From: CF-162 sp040882565
GTDB lineage: Bacteria; Chloroflexota; Dehalococcoidia; SM23-28-2; RBG-16-64-32
NCBI GenBank assembly: GCA_040882565.1
Contig: JBBEAZ010000011.1
Location: forward strand, 84,424-148,423
Reading direction: 5' to 3'
DNA length: 64,000 nucleotides
A program made the position numbers and the translations under genes. Below the pieces are notes generated by a model. It did not search any database. It worked only from the letters and a program-made list of their open reading frames with translations, and was not told the DNA's origin. This document shows positions 24,293 to 33,074 of the stretch, in pieces. Within the stretch, counting starts at the first letter, position 1. Each line of letters begins with the position of its first letter.

Positions 24293-24354
24293 TATCCCCA
24301 TCGCCGCGCCGTCCGCGCCTGTAACGTCTCTTCCCGCCAGCCTATAATGGGCTT

Positions 24355-26046
24355 GTGACCGAACTGCCCCTGACCGCCCCCGAAGCGCCGTCATCCGCTG
24401 GGTCCGGCGAAGTCCTATACCGCAAGTGGCGACCGCAGTCCTTTGCCGAGGTGTACGGACACGAGGCGATCACGCGGACGCTGCGCAACTCGATTGCTTT
24501 GGGGCGGCTGGCCCATGCGTATCTGTTGTGCGGACCGCGTGGCACGGGCAAGACGACACTCGGGCGTCTGCTGGCGAAGGCTGCCAACTGCGCCGCGCCA
24601 CGGGATGGCGAGCCCTGCAACGAGTGCAAATCATGCCTTTCGTTCATCCAGGGGCGGGCGATGGACTTCGTGGAGCAGGACGCGGCCAGCCACAACAGCG
24701 TGGACGACATCCGTCAGTTGCGCGAGAACGTCGTCCTGACGCCGATGGCGGGCAAGCGCAAGATATACCTCCTCGACGAGGTGCACATGCTGACGGGCGC
24801 GGCGCAGAACGCACTGCTCAAGACGCTGGAAGAGCCGCCACCTCACATCGTCTTCGTTCTTGCGACGACCGAAGCGCACAAGGTCTCAGGCACGATCGTT
24901 TCGCGCTGCCAGCGCTTCGACCTGAAGCGCATCCCGCTTGCGGCGATGGTCGAGCGCCTAACGCACATTAGCTCGCGGGAAGGCTTCGAGGTTGAGCGCG
25001 CGTCTCTTGAAGAGATCGCCCGGTCGGCGACCGGCAGCATGCGCGACGCTATCAATGCGCTGGAGCAGGTCGTCACGTACTACGGCAAGACGCCAACAGC
25101 CGAGCAGGTAGAGGAAGCCCTTGGCACCAGCGTCGACATCCGCAGCGGCCTGCTGGCGAAGGCGGCGATCGGCGGCGACCTGCCCGGCGGACTGCGGCTG
25201 ATCGCGCAGGTCCGCGACGACGGCACCGACATGAAGCAGTTCGCCAAGCAAGTTGTGCGCTACCTGCGCGGCCTGCTCCTGGCCAAGGCGGGCGCTACCG
25301 AATCGCTCGAACTGCCGACTGAGATGGCGGCGGAAGTGCGCGCGGAGGCGGCGAATATCTCGAAGGAAGATGTCATCCGCGCTCTCCAAGCGTTCGGGCG
25401 CGCCGACTTCCGGGACGACGCACAGTCGTCGCTTCCGCTCGAACTTGCGCTACTTGATCTGACAACCGGTGAAGCACTGACGCCTCTTGTTACAGCGCGA
25501 CCCGAGCCTGTACCGACGCGTACGGAGCGACCGGCGAGACCGGGGCCGGCTGGGAGGCCGACACCTGCACCACGCGCGGCGGCGGCCACATCAACGCCAG
25601 CAGAGCCACCGGCGAACGGCGCGGCGGAGAGGTCGCCATCGGCGGCGGCGGAGCCAGTGGGTGTGCCTCCTAGAGCGCCCGCCAGCGCGTCGGACGCGCT
25701 GCTCGATCAGGTCCGGCAGGCCTGCAAGGGGAGCGACACGCAACTGTCCGCCCTTCTCAATGGTTCGTGCGAGGTGCGTTCGAGCGATGGCGATTCGCTG
25801 GTCCTAGGCTTCTACCACACGTTCCACCTCGAGCGGATCGAGAGCGGGTCGTTCCGCCAGCGTTTAGACGCGCTGTTCAGTGAGGCGCTTGGGCGGGCGG
25901 TGCAAGTCACGTATGAACACGCGCCACGGGAACGCTCCGGCGATCTTGCGCCAGCTACGGGTGGACACCTGGTGAAGGCGGCGCAAGAGCTGGGCGCGCG
26001 TGCGATATCCTCAAGCAAAGAGCCGGAAGGAGAAACAGATGGGTAA
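24355..26046 (+). CDS. dnaX: DNA polymerase III subunit gamma/tau
   Basis: 563 aa, GTG start. Walker A GPRGTGKTTLGRLLAKA about residue 60, a zinc module with CAAPRDGEPCNECKSC, Walker B LLDEVHML and the sensor SRCQRF are all present, so the AAA+ clamp-loader core is intact to about residue 370. It is followed by a Pro/Ala-rich linker (about 390-450) and a C-terminal domain resembling the tau region that contacts polymerase and helicase. It loads the sliding clamp during replication. No slippery A-run for programmed gamma production is apparent. Overlaps ybaB by 8 bases. Confidence 0.95.
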   Translation: MTELPLTAPEAPSSAGSGEVLYRKWRPQSFAEVYGHEAITRTLRNSIALGRLAHAYLLCGPRGTGKTTLGRLLAKAANCAAPRDGEPCNECKSCLSFIQGRAMDFVEQDAASHNSVDDIRQLRENVVLTPMAGKRKIYLLDEVHMLTGAAQNALLKTLEEPPPHIVFVLATTEAHKVSGTIVSRCQRFDLKRIPLAAMVERLTHISSREGFEVERASLEEIARSATGSMRDAINALEQVVTYYGKTPTAEQVEEALGTSVDIRSGLLAKAAIGGDLPGGLRLIAQVRDDGTDMKQFAKQVVRYLRGLLLAKAGATESLELPTEMAAEVRAEAANISKEDVIRALQAFGRADFRDDAQSSLPLELALLDLTTGEALTPLVTARPEPVPTRTERPARPGPAGRPTPAPRAAAATSTPAEPPANGAAERSPSAAAEPVGVPPRAPASASDALLDQVRQACKGSDTQLSALLNGSCEVRSSDGDSLVLGFYHTFHLERIESGSFRQRLDALFSEALGRAVQVTYEHAPRERSGDLAPATGGHLVKAAQELGARAISSSKEPEGETDG

Positions 26047-26383
26047 GCGCGGAATGCCGGTGGGTGGCGGTGGCGGCGGCGACCTGATGAAGCAGATCCA
26101 GCAGATGCAGTCGAAGCTCGCAGAGACGCAGGCGAAGCTGGATGAGATGGAGTTTGAGGCGACGTCAGGCGGTGGCGCTGTGCACGTTGTTCTGACGGCG
26201 CACCCTTCGCTCAAGTTGATAGAAATTCAGCCGGACGCCGTCGACCCGGAGGATGTTGAGATGCTCCAGGACCTGATAATGGCGGCAATGAACGACGGCC
26301 TCGAGAAGGTGCGGAGCGGCCAGATGCAGCAGCTTGCGGGGCTCGCCGGCGGAATCAACATTCCGGGGCTGAACCTCGGTTGA
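26039..26383 (+). CDS. ybaB: YbaB/EbfC family nucleoid-associated protein
   Basis: 114 aa from the ATG at 26039, which has AAGGAG seven bases upstream inside the dnaX 3' end. A Gly-rich start is followed by a coiled-coil helix (LMKQIQQMQSKLAETQAKLDEM), the beta sheet (VHVVLTAHPSLKLIEIQPDAV) and a C-terminal helix (LQDLIMAAMNDGLEKV). YbaB dimers bind DNA and are nearly always encoded between dnaX and recR, exactly as here. The residue order and length are typical. Confidence 0.94.
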   Translation: MGKRGMPVGGGGGGDLMKQIQQMQSKLAETQAKLDEMEFEATSGGGAVHVVLTAHPSLKLIEIQPDAVDPEDVEMLQDLIMAAMNDGLEKVRSGQMQQLAGLAGGINIPGLNLG

Positions 26384-26425
26384 TGCTCTCGCGGCGCGTG
26401 AGGCGATGCGGTTGAGACGATTTTC

Positions 26426-27040
26426 GTGAACGAGCGCAGCACCTCCACAGCCGCGCCGCTGGCCAGGCTCATCGAGGAGTTCTACCGGCTCCCGGGCATC
26501 GGGCCGAAGAGCGCGCAGCGTCTCGCCTACTACCTCTTGCGCATGCCTGTGTCCGACGCACGGTCACTGGCCGACGCGATCATTGAGGTAAAGGAGAAGG
26601 TGACGCTCTGCTCGATCTGCCAGAACGTCACGGAAATCGACCCCTGCCGCATCTGCACCGACATGGAGCGCGACCGTCGCGTGATCTGCGTCGTGGAGGA
26701 GCCACTCGATATCCTCTCGCTTGAGCGCACCGACTCGTATCACGGCCTCTATCACGTGCTCCACGGGGCGATTTCGCCGATGGACGGCATCGGGCCGGAA
26801 GACCTGAAGATATCGGAACTCCTCAGCCGGCTGCGCAGCGGCGAGGCGCAGGAGTTGATCCTGGCGACGAACCCCAACCTGGAAGGCGAGGCGACCTCGA
26901 TGTACCTTGCGCGGCTGATCGGCCCGCTCGGGCTGCGTGTGACGCGGCTGGCCCGAGGTCTGCCGGCAGGCGGAGACCTCGAGTACGCCGATGACGTGAC
27001 GTTGACGCGGGCGCTCGAGGGAAGGCAGGAGATGGGCTAG
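26426..27040 (+). CDS. recR: Recombination mediator RecR
   Basis: 204 aa, GTG start. The helix-hairpin-helix LPGIGPKSAQRLAYYLL is near residues 20-36, the four-cysteine zinc finger CSICQNVTEIDPCRIC around residues 59-74, and the Toprim domain carries VVEEPLDILSLE and LILATNPNLEGEATSMYL. RecR acts with RecO to load RecA on single-strand DNA behind SSB. recO follows immediately, sharing one base with the recR stop. Confidence 0.95.
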   Translation: MNERSTSTAAPLARLIEEFYRLPGIGPKSAQRLAYYLLRMPVSDARSLADAIIEVKEKVTLCSICQNVTEIDPCRICTDMERDRRVICVVEEPLDILSLERTDSYHGLYHVLHGAISPMDGIGPEDLKISELLSRLRSGEAQELILATNPNLEGEATSMYLARLIGPLGLRVTRLARGLPAGGDLEYADDVTLTRALEGRQEMG

Positions 27041-27825
27041 TGCCCATGTCGCAGCGCCTCTACAAGACGGAGGCGATCATCCTGCGCGCGCGGAAGATGG
27101 GCGAGGCGGACCGCATCCTCACGCTGTTTACGCCAACCATCGGCAAGATCGAGGCGAAGGCGAAGGGCGTGCGGAAGACGAGCAGCCGCCTTTCCGGGCA
27201 CCTGCAGCCGTTGAACCGTTGCATGCTGCAGCTTGCCCAGGGACACGTGAGCGACGTGATCACGGGCTGCGAGACTCTGGACAGCTTTCGCGGTCTGCGC
27301 GATGACCTCGACCGGCTGAGCCGCGCGCTGTACGCCGCCGAACTGACGGACCGCATGACGGCTGAACACGTCCAGGCCTATCCGACGTACCGCCTGCTGC
27401 TCGAATCGCTGCGGCGGCTCGAGACGAGCGCCGACCAGGACACTGTGCTGCGCTTCTTCGAGATGCGGCTACTCGACCAGTGCGGCTTTCGGCCGGAGAT
27501 CGAGCGCTGCGTCGGCTGCGGCAAGCCGCTGGACCCGGTCGACAACTTCTTCGCGCCGATCGCCGGCGGGGCGGTCGGGCGCGAGTGCGTACCGGGCCTT
27601 CCGGGGCCGCGCGTGATGACGCTCAACGGACTGAAGGTCTTGCGCCTGCTCCAACGCGGGTCGTATAACGATGTAGCGCGCGTGCGAGTGCCGCCGGAAC
27701 TGGCTGAGGAGGTGGAGCGCCATCTCAGGAGCTACATCATCGGTGTCCTCGAACGGGATGTGAATGCCGCGGCGTTTCTGGAACGCCTTCGCCGGGACCG
27801 TGTGCCCACAACCATCGAGGTGTAA
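27040..27825 (+). CDS. recO: DNA repair protein RecO
   Basis: 261 aa, GTG start sharing a base with the recR stop; an ATG two codons later is an alternative. The N-terminal OB-fold is clear (YKTEAIILRARKMGEADRIL, IEAKAKGVRKTSSRLSG), and the C-terminal domain has a zinc-like pair in CVGCGKPLD with one further Cys downstream (GRECVPG), fewer than the four cysteines of some RecO proteins. It works with RecR in the RecF-pathway loading of RecA and in strand annealing. Confidence 0.93.
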   Translation: MPMSQRLYKTEAIILRARKMGEADRILTLFTPTIGKIEAKAKGVRKTSSRLSGHLQPLNRCMLQLAQGHVSDVITGCETLDSFRGLRDDLDRLSRALYAAELTDRMTAEHVQAYPTYRLLLESLRRLETSADQDTVLRFFEMRLLDQCGFRPEIERCVGCGKPLDPVDNFFAPIAGGAVGRECVPGLPGPRVMTLNGLKVLRLLQRGSYNDVARVRVPPELAEEVERHLRSYIIGVLERDVNAAAFLERLRRDRVPTTIEV

Positions 27826-27828
27826 CTC

Positions 27829-28119
27829 TTGCCGATCTACGAGTACTACTGCGACAAATGCGACAAGGTCTTTGAGACGCTGCAAGCGATCTCGAAGTCG
27901 GACCAACCTGTCCCCTGTCCGACCTGTGGGTCGGTGGCGGACCGGATCATGCCGACGATGTTCGCCACGATGTCGAGGCGCCAGGGCGTGAAAGAGCGCG
28001 TGCCCTACCACCACCACGACGTGCGTGGTGAGCAGCCGAAACGCGCGATCGCCCGCGTGAAACCGCAGGCGGCGGCGAAGCGTAGCCCAGGCGTGAAGAC
28101 GAAAGCAGCGAAGAAGTAG
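27829..28119 (+). CDS. FmdB-type zinc-ribbon protein (copy 1)
   Basis: 96 aa, TTG start three bases after recO. The N-terminal MPIYEYYCDKCDKVFETLQAI and CPTCG form the FmdB/CxxC_CxxC regulatory zinc ribbon (two CxxC pairs at about residues 8-11 and 28-31). The C-terminal half is basic (KRAIARVKPQAAAKRSPG and a Lys-rich end), suggesting nucleic-acid or ribosome contact. Function of stand-alone FmdB ribbons is not established. A second, divergent copy lies directly downstream. Confidence 0.85.
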   Translation: MPIYEYYCDKCDKVFETLQAISKSDQPVPCPTCGSVADRIMPTMFATMSRRQGVKERVPYHHHDVRGEQPKRAIARVKPQAAAKRSPGVKTKAAKK

Positions 28120-28121
28120 CC

Positions 28122-28556
28122 ATGCCGCTTTACGAGTACTACTGCGAACCGTGCAACGGCGTTTTCGAGGCGATCCGCCAGATGCGCGATGCGAGCACGC
28201 AGGCGATCTGTCCGGAATGCGCTCGCGAGGCGCCGCGGATGATGTCCACCTTCGCCGCCTTCACGATGCGGGACGGCTACCCGCGCAAGATCCCCGACAA
28301 GGGGACGTACTGGCACATGGGCAAAGAGGTGAAGCAGCGGGCCAAACGGATGAAGGGTTATGAGCATCCTGAGTTGGTCAAGCGGAAGGATCCCAAAGTT
28401 CCCACGAAGGGCGACGTTGCGGCGCTGATCGACAAGAAGCTGGGAGAGCACCGGGAAGCCGGCTACCGCGGCAAGTGGGGTACGGACCAGTACGGCATGA
28501 AGACGGCGAAGCAGGCCAAGAAGAAGGTCGCGCGGAAGACGCTCGGCGCCGGCTAG
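28122..28556 (+). CDS. FmdB-type zinc-ribbon protein with long basic tail (copy 2)
   Basis: 144 aa, ATG two bases after copy 1. The ribbon reads MPLYEYYCEPCNGVFEAIRQM with the second pair CPEC. The remaining 90 residues are strongly basic (KEVKQRAKRMKGYEHPELVKR, AKQAKKKVARK). The sequence suggests tandem duplication of an fmdB-type gene followed by tail divergence. The gene ends convergently with the polyprenyl synthase gene, overlapping by 4 bases in the sequence around a shared CTAG. Confidence 0.83.
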   Translation: MPLYEYYCEPCNGVFEAIRQMRDASTQAICPECAREAPRMMSTFAAFTMRDGYPRKIPDKGTYWHMGKEVKQRAKRMKGYEHPELVKRKDPKVPTKGDVAALIDKKLGEHREAGYRGKWGTDQYGMKTAKQAKKKVARKTLGAG

Positions 28557-29515
28557 CTGCGGCGTTCTAGGATGTACAGCGCCAGGTTGGCGAGCGTCGT
28601 ACGATCCGGCGTGTCTGGCAGGGCGTTGAGCGAATCCATCGCCCTTTCGGCGAAGTCATTGGCCATCTGCGAGGACTCGTCGAGGGCGCCTGAGTCGCGC
28701 ACCATGGTCAGAGCGGCGACGAGGCGTTCGGGGGATGGCTCATCGAAGTAGGCGGACACGGGGTTGCCGTTCTTGGACCGCTCCATGAGCAGGAACGAGG
28801 GCAACGTGAGGGTACCCTGGATCAGGTCGCTGCCAACGGGCTTGCCCATTTCCGCTTCGTCGCCGGTGAAGTCGAGGATGTCGTCCACCACCTGGAACGC
28901 CATCCCGAAGTTGTACCCGTAGTCCCGGAGCGCCTGCACCTGGGCGTCGGGCTGCGCCGACACGACCGCGCCGCCCTCGCAGGCGGTGGAGAAAAGCGAT
29001 GCCGTCTTGCCACCGATGCGCGCCAGGTAGTCGCGGATCGTCTGGCGGCTGTCATAAGCCGCAAGGTCCTGACGGATCTCGCCTTTCGCCATGATCATCA
29101 GCGTCTCGGAGAAGAGTTGCACCACCCGCAAGCTGTCTGTCTTCACGACCTGGCTGGCGGCGTGGGCGAAGAGGTAGTCGCCGAGCATCACAGTTGTCGA
29201 GTTCTGGAAGGCGCTGTTGACCGTCGCACGGCCACGCCGGGTGTCGGCCTGGTCGATAACGTCGTCGTGGACCAAAGTTGCTGTGTGCAGGAGTTCGACA
29301 GAGGCGGCCATCGGCACGAGCCGGTCGAGGTCATATGTCCCGAAGCGGCCTGACAGTAGCGAAAGGCCGGGTCGCATGAGCTTGCCGCCGCCCCCCAGCA
29401 CCATCCGGAGCATTCCGCCGAGCGGGCCGTAGTCGACTTGCTTGATCTCGTCAAAAACGTCTTCCACGCGGCCGAGGTCGTCCTGCACGGCGCCGTACAG
29501 CGGGGCGGTCTTCAT
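28553..29515 (-). CDS. Polyprenyl diphosphate synthase (trans-isoprenyl chain elongation)
   Basis: 320 aa. First aspartate-rich motif DDVIDQADTRRG at about residues 84-95 and second DDILDFTGDEAEMGKPVGSD around 215-234 bind Mg-diphosphate; upstream GGGGKLMRPGLSLLSG contains the Lys/Arg that hold IPP. Small residues before the first DDxxD motif (LHTATLVHDD) point to a long-chain product, such as the side chain of menaquinone or ubiquinone, or a heptaprenyl/octaprenyl diphosphate. It is cotranscribed with tatD (ATGA overlap). Confidence 0.9.
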   Translation of the reverse strand: MKTAPLYGAVQDDLGRVEDVFDEIKQVDYGPLGGMLRMVLGGGGKLMRPGLSLLSGRFGTYDLDRLVPMAASVELLHTATLVHDDVIDQADTRRGRATVNSAFQNSTTVMLGDYLFAHAASQVVKTDSLRVVQLFSETLMIMAKGEIRQDLAAYDSRQTIRDYLARIGGKTASLFSTACEGGAVVSAQPDAQVQALRDYGYNFGMAFQVVDDILDFTGDEAEMGKPVGSDLIQGTLTLPSFLLMERSKNGNPVSAYFDEPSPERLVAALTMVRDSGALDESSQMANDFAERAMDSLNALPDTPDRTTLANLALYILERRS

Positions 29516-30345
29516 CGCGCTTCCTTCGCGGCCTCGGCCAGCGGTTGACCAATGTCGCCGAGGCCGAACAGCGACGACGCCGTCTGGGCCGTCTTGTCCG
29601 CGACTTCCGCGAACGTCGTTCCGCGCAAGTTGGCCACAAACTCCGCTACATCACATACGTTGGCCGGCTCGTTGCGTTCGCCACGGATGCGCTGTGGCGG
29701 CAAGTATGGCGCGTCGGTCTCGACCGCCATCCAGCGTAGCGGTATGCCGCTAGCGACGGCCCGTGTGGCTTCCGACCGGGCGTAGGTTACCGGGCCCGCG
29801 ATCGAGATCACGAAGCCGATGTCGATATAGCGCAAGGCGAGGGGCAGGTCGCCGGCGTAGCAGTGCATCACACCTATCGGCCGGTCTTTCGGCCAATCGG
29901 CGCGGGCTTCGCGCTCGTACTCAGTGAGCACTTCGAACACTTGCTCGTCGGCGTCCCGGGAGTGAATCACGACGGGCAGACGCAGCGTCTTGGCCAGGGC
30001 GAGTTGTTCGCGGAAGGCGCGGTACTGTTCGTCGCGCGGCGAGAGGTCGCGGTAGAAATCAAGGCCGATCTCGCCGATGGCGACGACTCGCGATGAGTCC
30101 GCCATGCGGGACAGCTCATTGAGGTCGCGCGCGGTCAGCGTTTTCGCGTCGTGGGGGTGCACGCCGACGGTCGCGTAGATGTTGTCGTGCGCGTCCGCGA
30201 TCTCGATTGCGCGGCGGCTGCTGGGCATGTCGTAGCCGATCGTGACGAGGGCCGTCACGCCGGAGTTGAAGGCGCGGTGGATGACGTCCTCGACGTCGGC
30301 GCGGTACTTGCGGTCCTGGAGGTGACAGTGCGAATCGACGAGCAT
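29512..30345 (-). CDS. tatD: TatD family metal-dependent deoxyribonuclease
   Basis: 277 aa. Metal ligands of the TatD amidohydrolase-type barrel are visible: VDSHCHLQD at the start, VGVHPHDAK near residue 62, IGEIGLDFYRD about residue 95, VIHSRDAD near 130, MHCYAGD and the C-terminal VETDAPYLPP. TatD enzymes are 3'-5' exonucleases/deoxyribonucleases acting in DNA repair and RNA quality control. The start shares a base with the metG stop (TGATG), a commonly conserved metG-tatD pairing. Confidence 0.92.
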   Translation of the reverse strand: MLVDSHCHLQDRKYRADVEDVIHRAFNSGVTALVTIGYDMPSSRRAIEIADAHDNIYATVGVHPHDAKTLTARDLNELSRMADSSRVVAIGEIGLDFYRDLSPRDEQYRAFREQLALAKTLRLPVVIHSRDADEQVFEVLTEYEREARADWPKDRPIGVMHCYAGDLPLALRYIDIGFVISIAGPVTYARSEATRAVASGIPLRWMAVETDAPYLPPQRIRGERNEPANVCDVAEFVANLRGTTFAEVADKTAQTASSLFGLGDIGQPLAEAAKEAR

Positions 30346-32030
30346 CAGGTTCCCAGTAGCGCTTCTTCCGCTTCGATGATCTCAGGGTCGAGCTTCTTGA
30401 ACAAAGGCTGGGCCTCCGCCAGCGGTCGCCCGGGCTCCGGCATCTGCAGTTTCCAGCCGGCTGCCTGTACCGGCCCTTCGTTGCCGAGGTAACCGTGCAA
30501 GGTCTGGCACGTGAAGGGCAGGTATGGATGGAGGGCGGTCTTGATGCCGCTTATGGCCGCGAGGGCAGTGTAGAGCACCGTGGCGCAGCGGTCGCGGTCC
30601 TCCTTGATCAGTTTCCAGGGCGCGTTGTCTTCGACGTAGCGGTTCGCCTCGCGAGCGACGGACATCGCGGACTCGACGCCGGCGCGGAAGTTGCAGGCAG
30701 CTATATCGCGGCCGGTGTCGGCGATCGCCTGCTCTGCCCGCGCGATTAGGTCTTGGTCGGCTTCGGTTAGCGTCCCCGGCTGGGGAACGACCTTGTCGAA
30801 GTTGCGGTAGGTGAAGGTCAGCACGCGGTTGACGAGGTTGCCCCAGGTCGCCACCAGTTCGTCGTTGTTGCGCTGTACGAAGCCCGCCCAGGTGAAGTCG
30901 GCGTCGGAAGTCTCCGGCATGATGGCCGAAAGATAGTAGCGTAGGGCGTCGGGGTCGTAACGTGAGAGGAAGTCCCGGACCCACACGGCGAGCCGGCGGC
31001 TTGTCGATACTTTGTTGCCCTTGATCGTCAGGAACTGGTTCGCCGGGACGTCGTAGGGGAGGTTGAAGTGCTCGCCGGTGGCCTTGCTGTAGCCCACTAA
31101 CTGGACGGGCCAGATCAGCGTGTGGAACCAAATGTTGTCCTTGCCGATGAAGTAGTAGCTCTTGGCGGCAGCGTCCTGCCACCAATCTCGCCAGCGCTCC
31201 GGCGTGCCGTTCTTCTCGGCCCATTCGATGGAGGCGGAGAGATAACCGATGACGGCGTCGAACCAGACGTAGATGCGCTTGGTGTCGTAGCCGTCGAGCG
31301 GGATCGGAACGCCCCAGGTGATGTCGCGGGTAATCGCGCGGTCGTGGAGGCCCTGCTCCGTGATGCCGAGGGCGAAGTTGCGGACGTTCTTGCGCCAATG
31401 GTCCTTATCTGTGGCGCTGAGCCATTGCTTGACCACCTCGTTGTAGGCGCTCAGGCGATGGAAGAAGTGCTCGGACTCGCGCTTCTCGGGTGTCGAGAGG
31501 TCGAACTTGCACTTCGGGTCTTTCAAGTCGAAGGGGTCGAGGACGCGGCCGCAATTGTCACACTGATCGCCGCGCGCACCGTCGTAGCCGCAGTGAGGGC
31601 AGATGCCCTCGACATAACGGTCGAGGAGGAAACGCTGCTCGACGGCGCAGTAGGGGGATTCCATCGAGTCCTTGTAGATGTCACCGATCTCGAGGAGCTT
31701 GAGGAACATCTCCTGAGTGACGCGGGCGTGGTTTTCCGTACCAGTGCTGGTGAAGCAGTCGAAGCTGATGCCAAGCTTGTCCCAGCAATCGAGGAACTCT
31801 TCGTGGAACTGTTTGGCTACATCGCCGGGGGAGCGGCCCTCCTCCTCGGCGCGAACGGTGATTGGGGTGCCGTTGACATCGCTCCCGGACACCATGAGGA
31901 CATCGTTGCCGACGGTACGGTGGTAGCGCGCGAAGATGTCCGGCGGCAGGTAGGCGCCGGCAAGCTGGCCGATGTGCAATGAGCCGTTCGCGTATGGCCA
32001 CGCGACTGCCACGAAAATGCGTTCTGGCAT
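30345..32030 (-). CDS. metG: Methionyl-tRNA synthetase
   Basis: 561 aa. Class I signature HIGQ at residues 19-22 and the KMSKS equivalent as KVSTSRR around residue 340; the zinc knuckle has CPHC and CDNC pairs about residues 140-160, the MetRS-1 type arrangement. The anticodon-binding helical domain follows (ELVATWGNLVNRVLTF). There is no C-terminal tRNA-binding domain, so the enzyme is the shorter form. It charges tRNA-Met for translation. The KVSTSR variant of the KMSKS loop is known in many MetRS proteins. Confidence 0.94.
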   Translation of the reverse strand: MPERIFVAVAWPYANGSLHIGQLAGAYLPPDIFARYHRTVGNDVLMVSGSDVNGTPITVRAEEEGRSPGDVAKQFHEEFLDCWDKLGISFDCFTSTGTENHARVTQEMFLKLLEIGDIYKDSMESPYCAVEQRFLLDRYVEGICPHCGYDGARGDQCDNCGRVLDPFDLKDPKCKFDLSTPEKRESEHFFHRLSAYNEVVKQWLSATDKDHWRKNVRNFALGITEQGLHDRAITRDITWGVPIPLDGYDTKRIYVWFDAVIGYLSASIEWAEKNGTPERWRDWWQDAAAKSYYFIGKDNIWFHTLIWPVQLVGYSKATGEHFNLPYDVPANQFLTIKGNKVSTSRRLAVWVRDFLSRYDPDALRYYLSAIMPETSDADFTWAGFVQRNNDELVATWGNLVNRVLTFTYRNFDKVVPQPGTLTEADQDLIARAEQAIADTGRDIAACNFRAGVESAMSVAREANRYVEDNAPWKLIKEDRDRCATVLYTALAAISGIKTALHPYLPFTCQTLHGYLGNEGPVQAAGWKLQMPEPGRPLAEAQPLFKKLDPEIIEAEEALLGT

Positions 32031-32087
32031 GGTGATTTACGAGTGGATTGTAGCACGGAGCCTATCTGAAACGGCCCGCCGGGCGTG

Positions 32088-32930
32088 TCAGCGCGCCGAG
32101 GTGTCGGGGCTCTTGTGTGATGCCTCCAGCGACAGCGCGTAGACACGCCGGCGCGGCACTCCAGTCTCCTTCGCGACCTGCGCCGCAGCGTCACGGGCCG
32201 ATGCTCCGGCGGTGCGGAGCTCGCGAATCGCAACGCGCAGGGCGTCGTCAGTGATGACAGGTAGCGCGGCAGTCGCACCGTCGACGACGACCGTGAACTC
32301 GCCGCGGGGCTCGGTGAAGTGCTCGATCGCCTCCGAGACGGAGCCGCGGAACACCTCCTCGTATAGCTTGGTCAACTCGCGGCAGACGGCGACTCGTCGC
32401 TCGCCGAGCGTCGACTGCAGGTCCTCCAAAGCCGCGCGCAGGCGGTGGGGCGACTCGAAGAAGACGAGGGTGCGGCGTTCGCCGGCGACGCCGGCGAAGA
32501 TATCGCGGCGTTCTTTTGACCGCCGCGGGAGGAAGCCGATGAAGGTGAATTCGCGCATCGGCAGTCCCGACGCGGTGAGGGCGGCAACGACCGCTGCTGG
32601 GCCCGGGACCGGCGAGACCTCGTATCCGGCGGACAGCGCGGCGGTCGCGAGCTCGTATCCGGGGTCGCTCACGCCCGGCGTTCCGGCCTCCGACACGAGT
32701 GCGACGTCGCCCGTTGCGAGCGCCTCGAGCAGCGCGGGCGTTCGGGCGCGCATGTTGTGTTCGTTATAGCTGACGAGGCGCTGCTTGATGCCGTGGTGGG
32801 TAAGGAGCTTGCGCGCGGTCCGGGTGTCCTCGGCAGCGATGAGCGACACCTCGCGGAGGACGCGGAGGGCGCGCAGCGTGATGTCCTCGAGGTTGCCGAT
32901 CGGAGTGGAGACGAGGTAGAGGATGCCCAT
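32088..32930 (-). CDS. rsmI: 16S rRNA 2'-O-ribose C1402 methyltransferase
   Basis: 280 aa. The tetrapyrrole-methylase-like fold begins with MGILYLVSTPIGNLEDITLR, then LIAAEDTRTARKLL and SYNEHN, the SAM site VALVSEAGTPGVSDPGYEL, and SPVPGPAAVVAAL; together these are diagnostic of RsmI. It methylates the ribose of C1402 in 16S rRNA, helping decoding fidelity in the P site. The C-terminal domain is basic and contains TGVPRRRVYAL. Ends 57 bases before metG on the same strand. Confidence 0.95.
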   Translation of the reverse strand: MGILYLVSTPIGNLEDITLRALRVLREVSLIAAEDTRTARKLLTHHGIKQRLVSYNEHNMRARTPALLEALATGDVALVSEAGTPGVSDPGYELATAALSAGYEVSPVPGPAAVVAALTASGLPMREFTFIGFLPRRSKERRDIFAGVAGERRTLVFFESPHRLRAALEDLQSTLGERRVAVCRELTKLYEEVFRGSVSEAIEHFTEPRGEFTVVVDGATAALPVITDDALRVAIRELRTAGASARDAAAQVAKETGVPRRRVYALSLEASHKSPDTSAR

Positions 32931-32984
32931 TTTTTCACTGTACGGATATGTTCACATTACTTCGCAGAATATGGCGCAATGTTG

Positions 32985-33014
32985 TTGACCGGTTTCGCCG
33001 GCCGTTGGTACACT
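32985..33014 (+). promoter_or_regulatory. Predicted sigma70-type promoter for guaB3
   Basis: TTGACC (32985-32990), an 18-base spacer and TACACT (33009-33014) match a housekeeping promoter. Transcription would begin near 33021, leaving a leader of about 54 nt that holds a short inverted repeat (CGCTCC and GGAGCG around a 7-base loop) and a purine-rich GAGGCGAGG before the ATG at 33075. Confidence 0.5.
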
Positions 33015-33074
33015 GGCTGAAACCCCAAGTTCGCTCCGCCCAGGGGAGCGGCCCATCACCGAGGCGAGGATGCT

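Noticed and set aside
32031..32087. Possible T-box leader or terminator between rsmI and metG
   Set aside because: Only 57 bases, with a short GC-rich repeat (GCCC-GCC-GGGC) too small for a T-box and no T-run.
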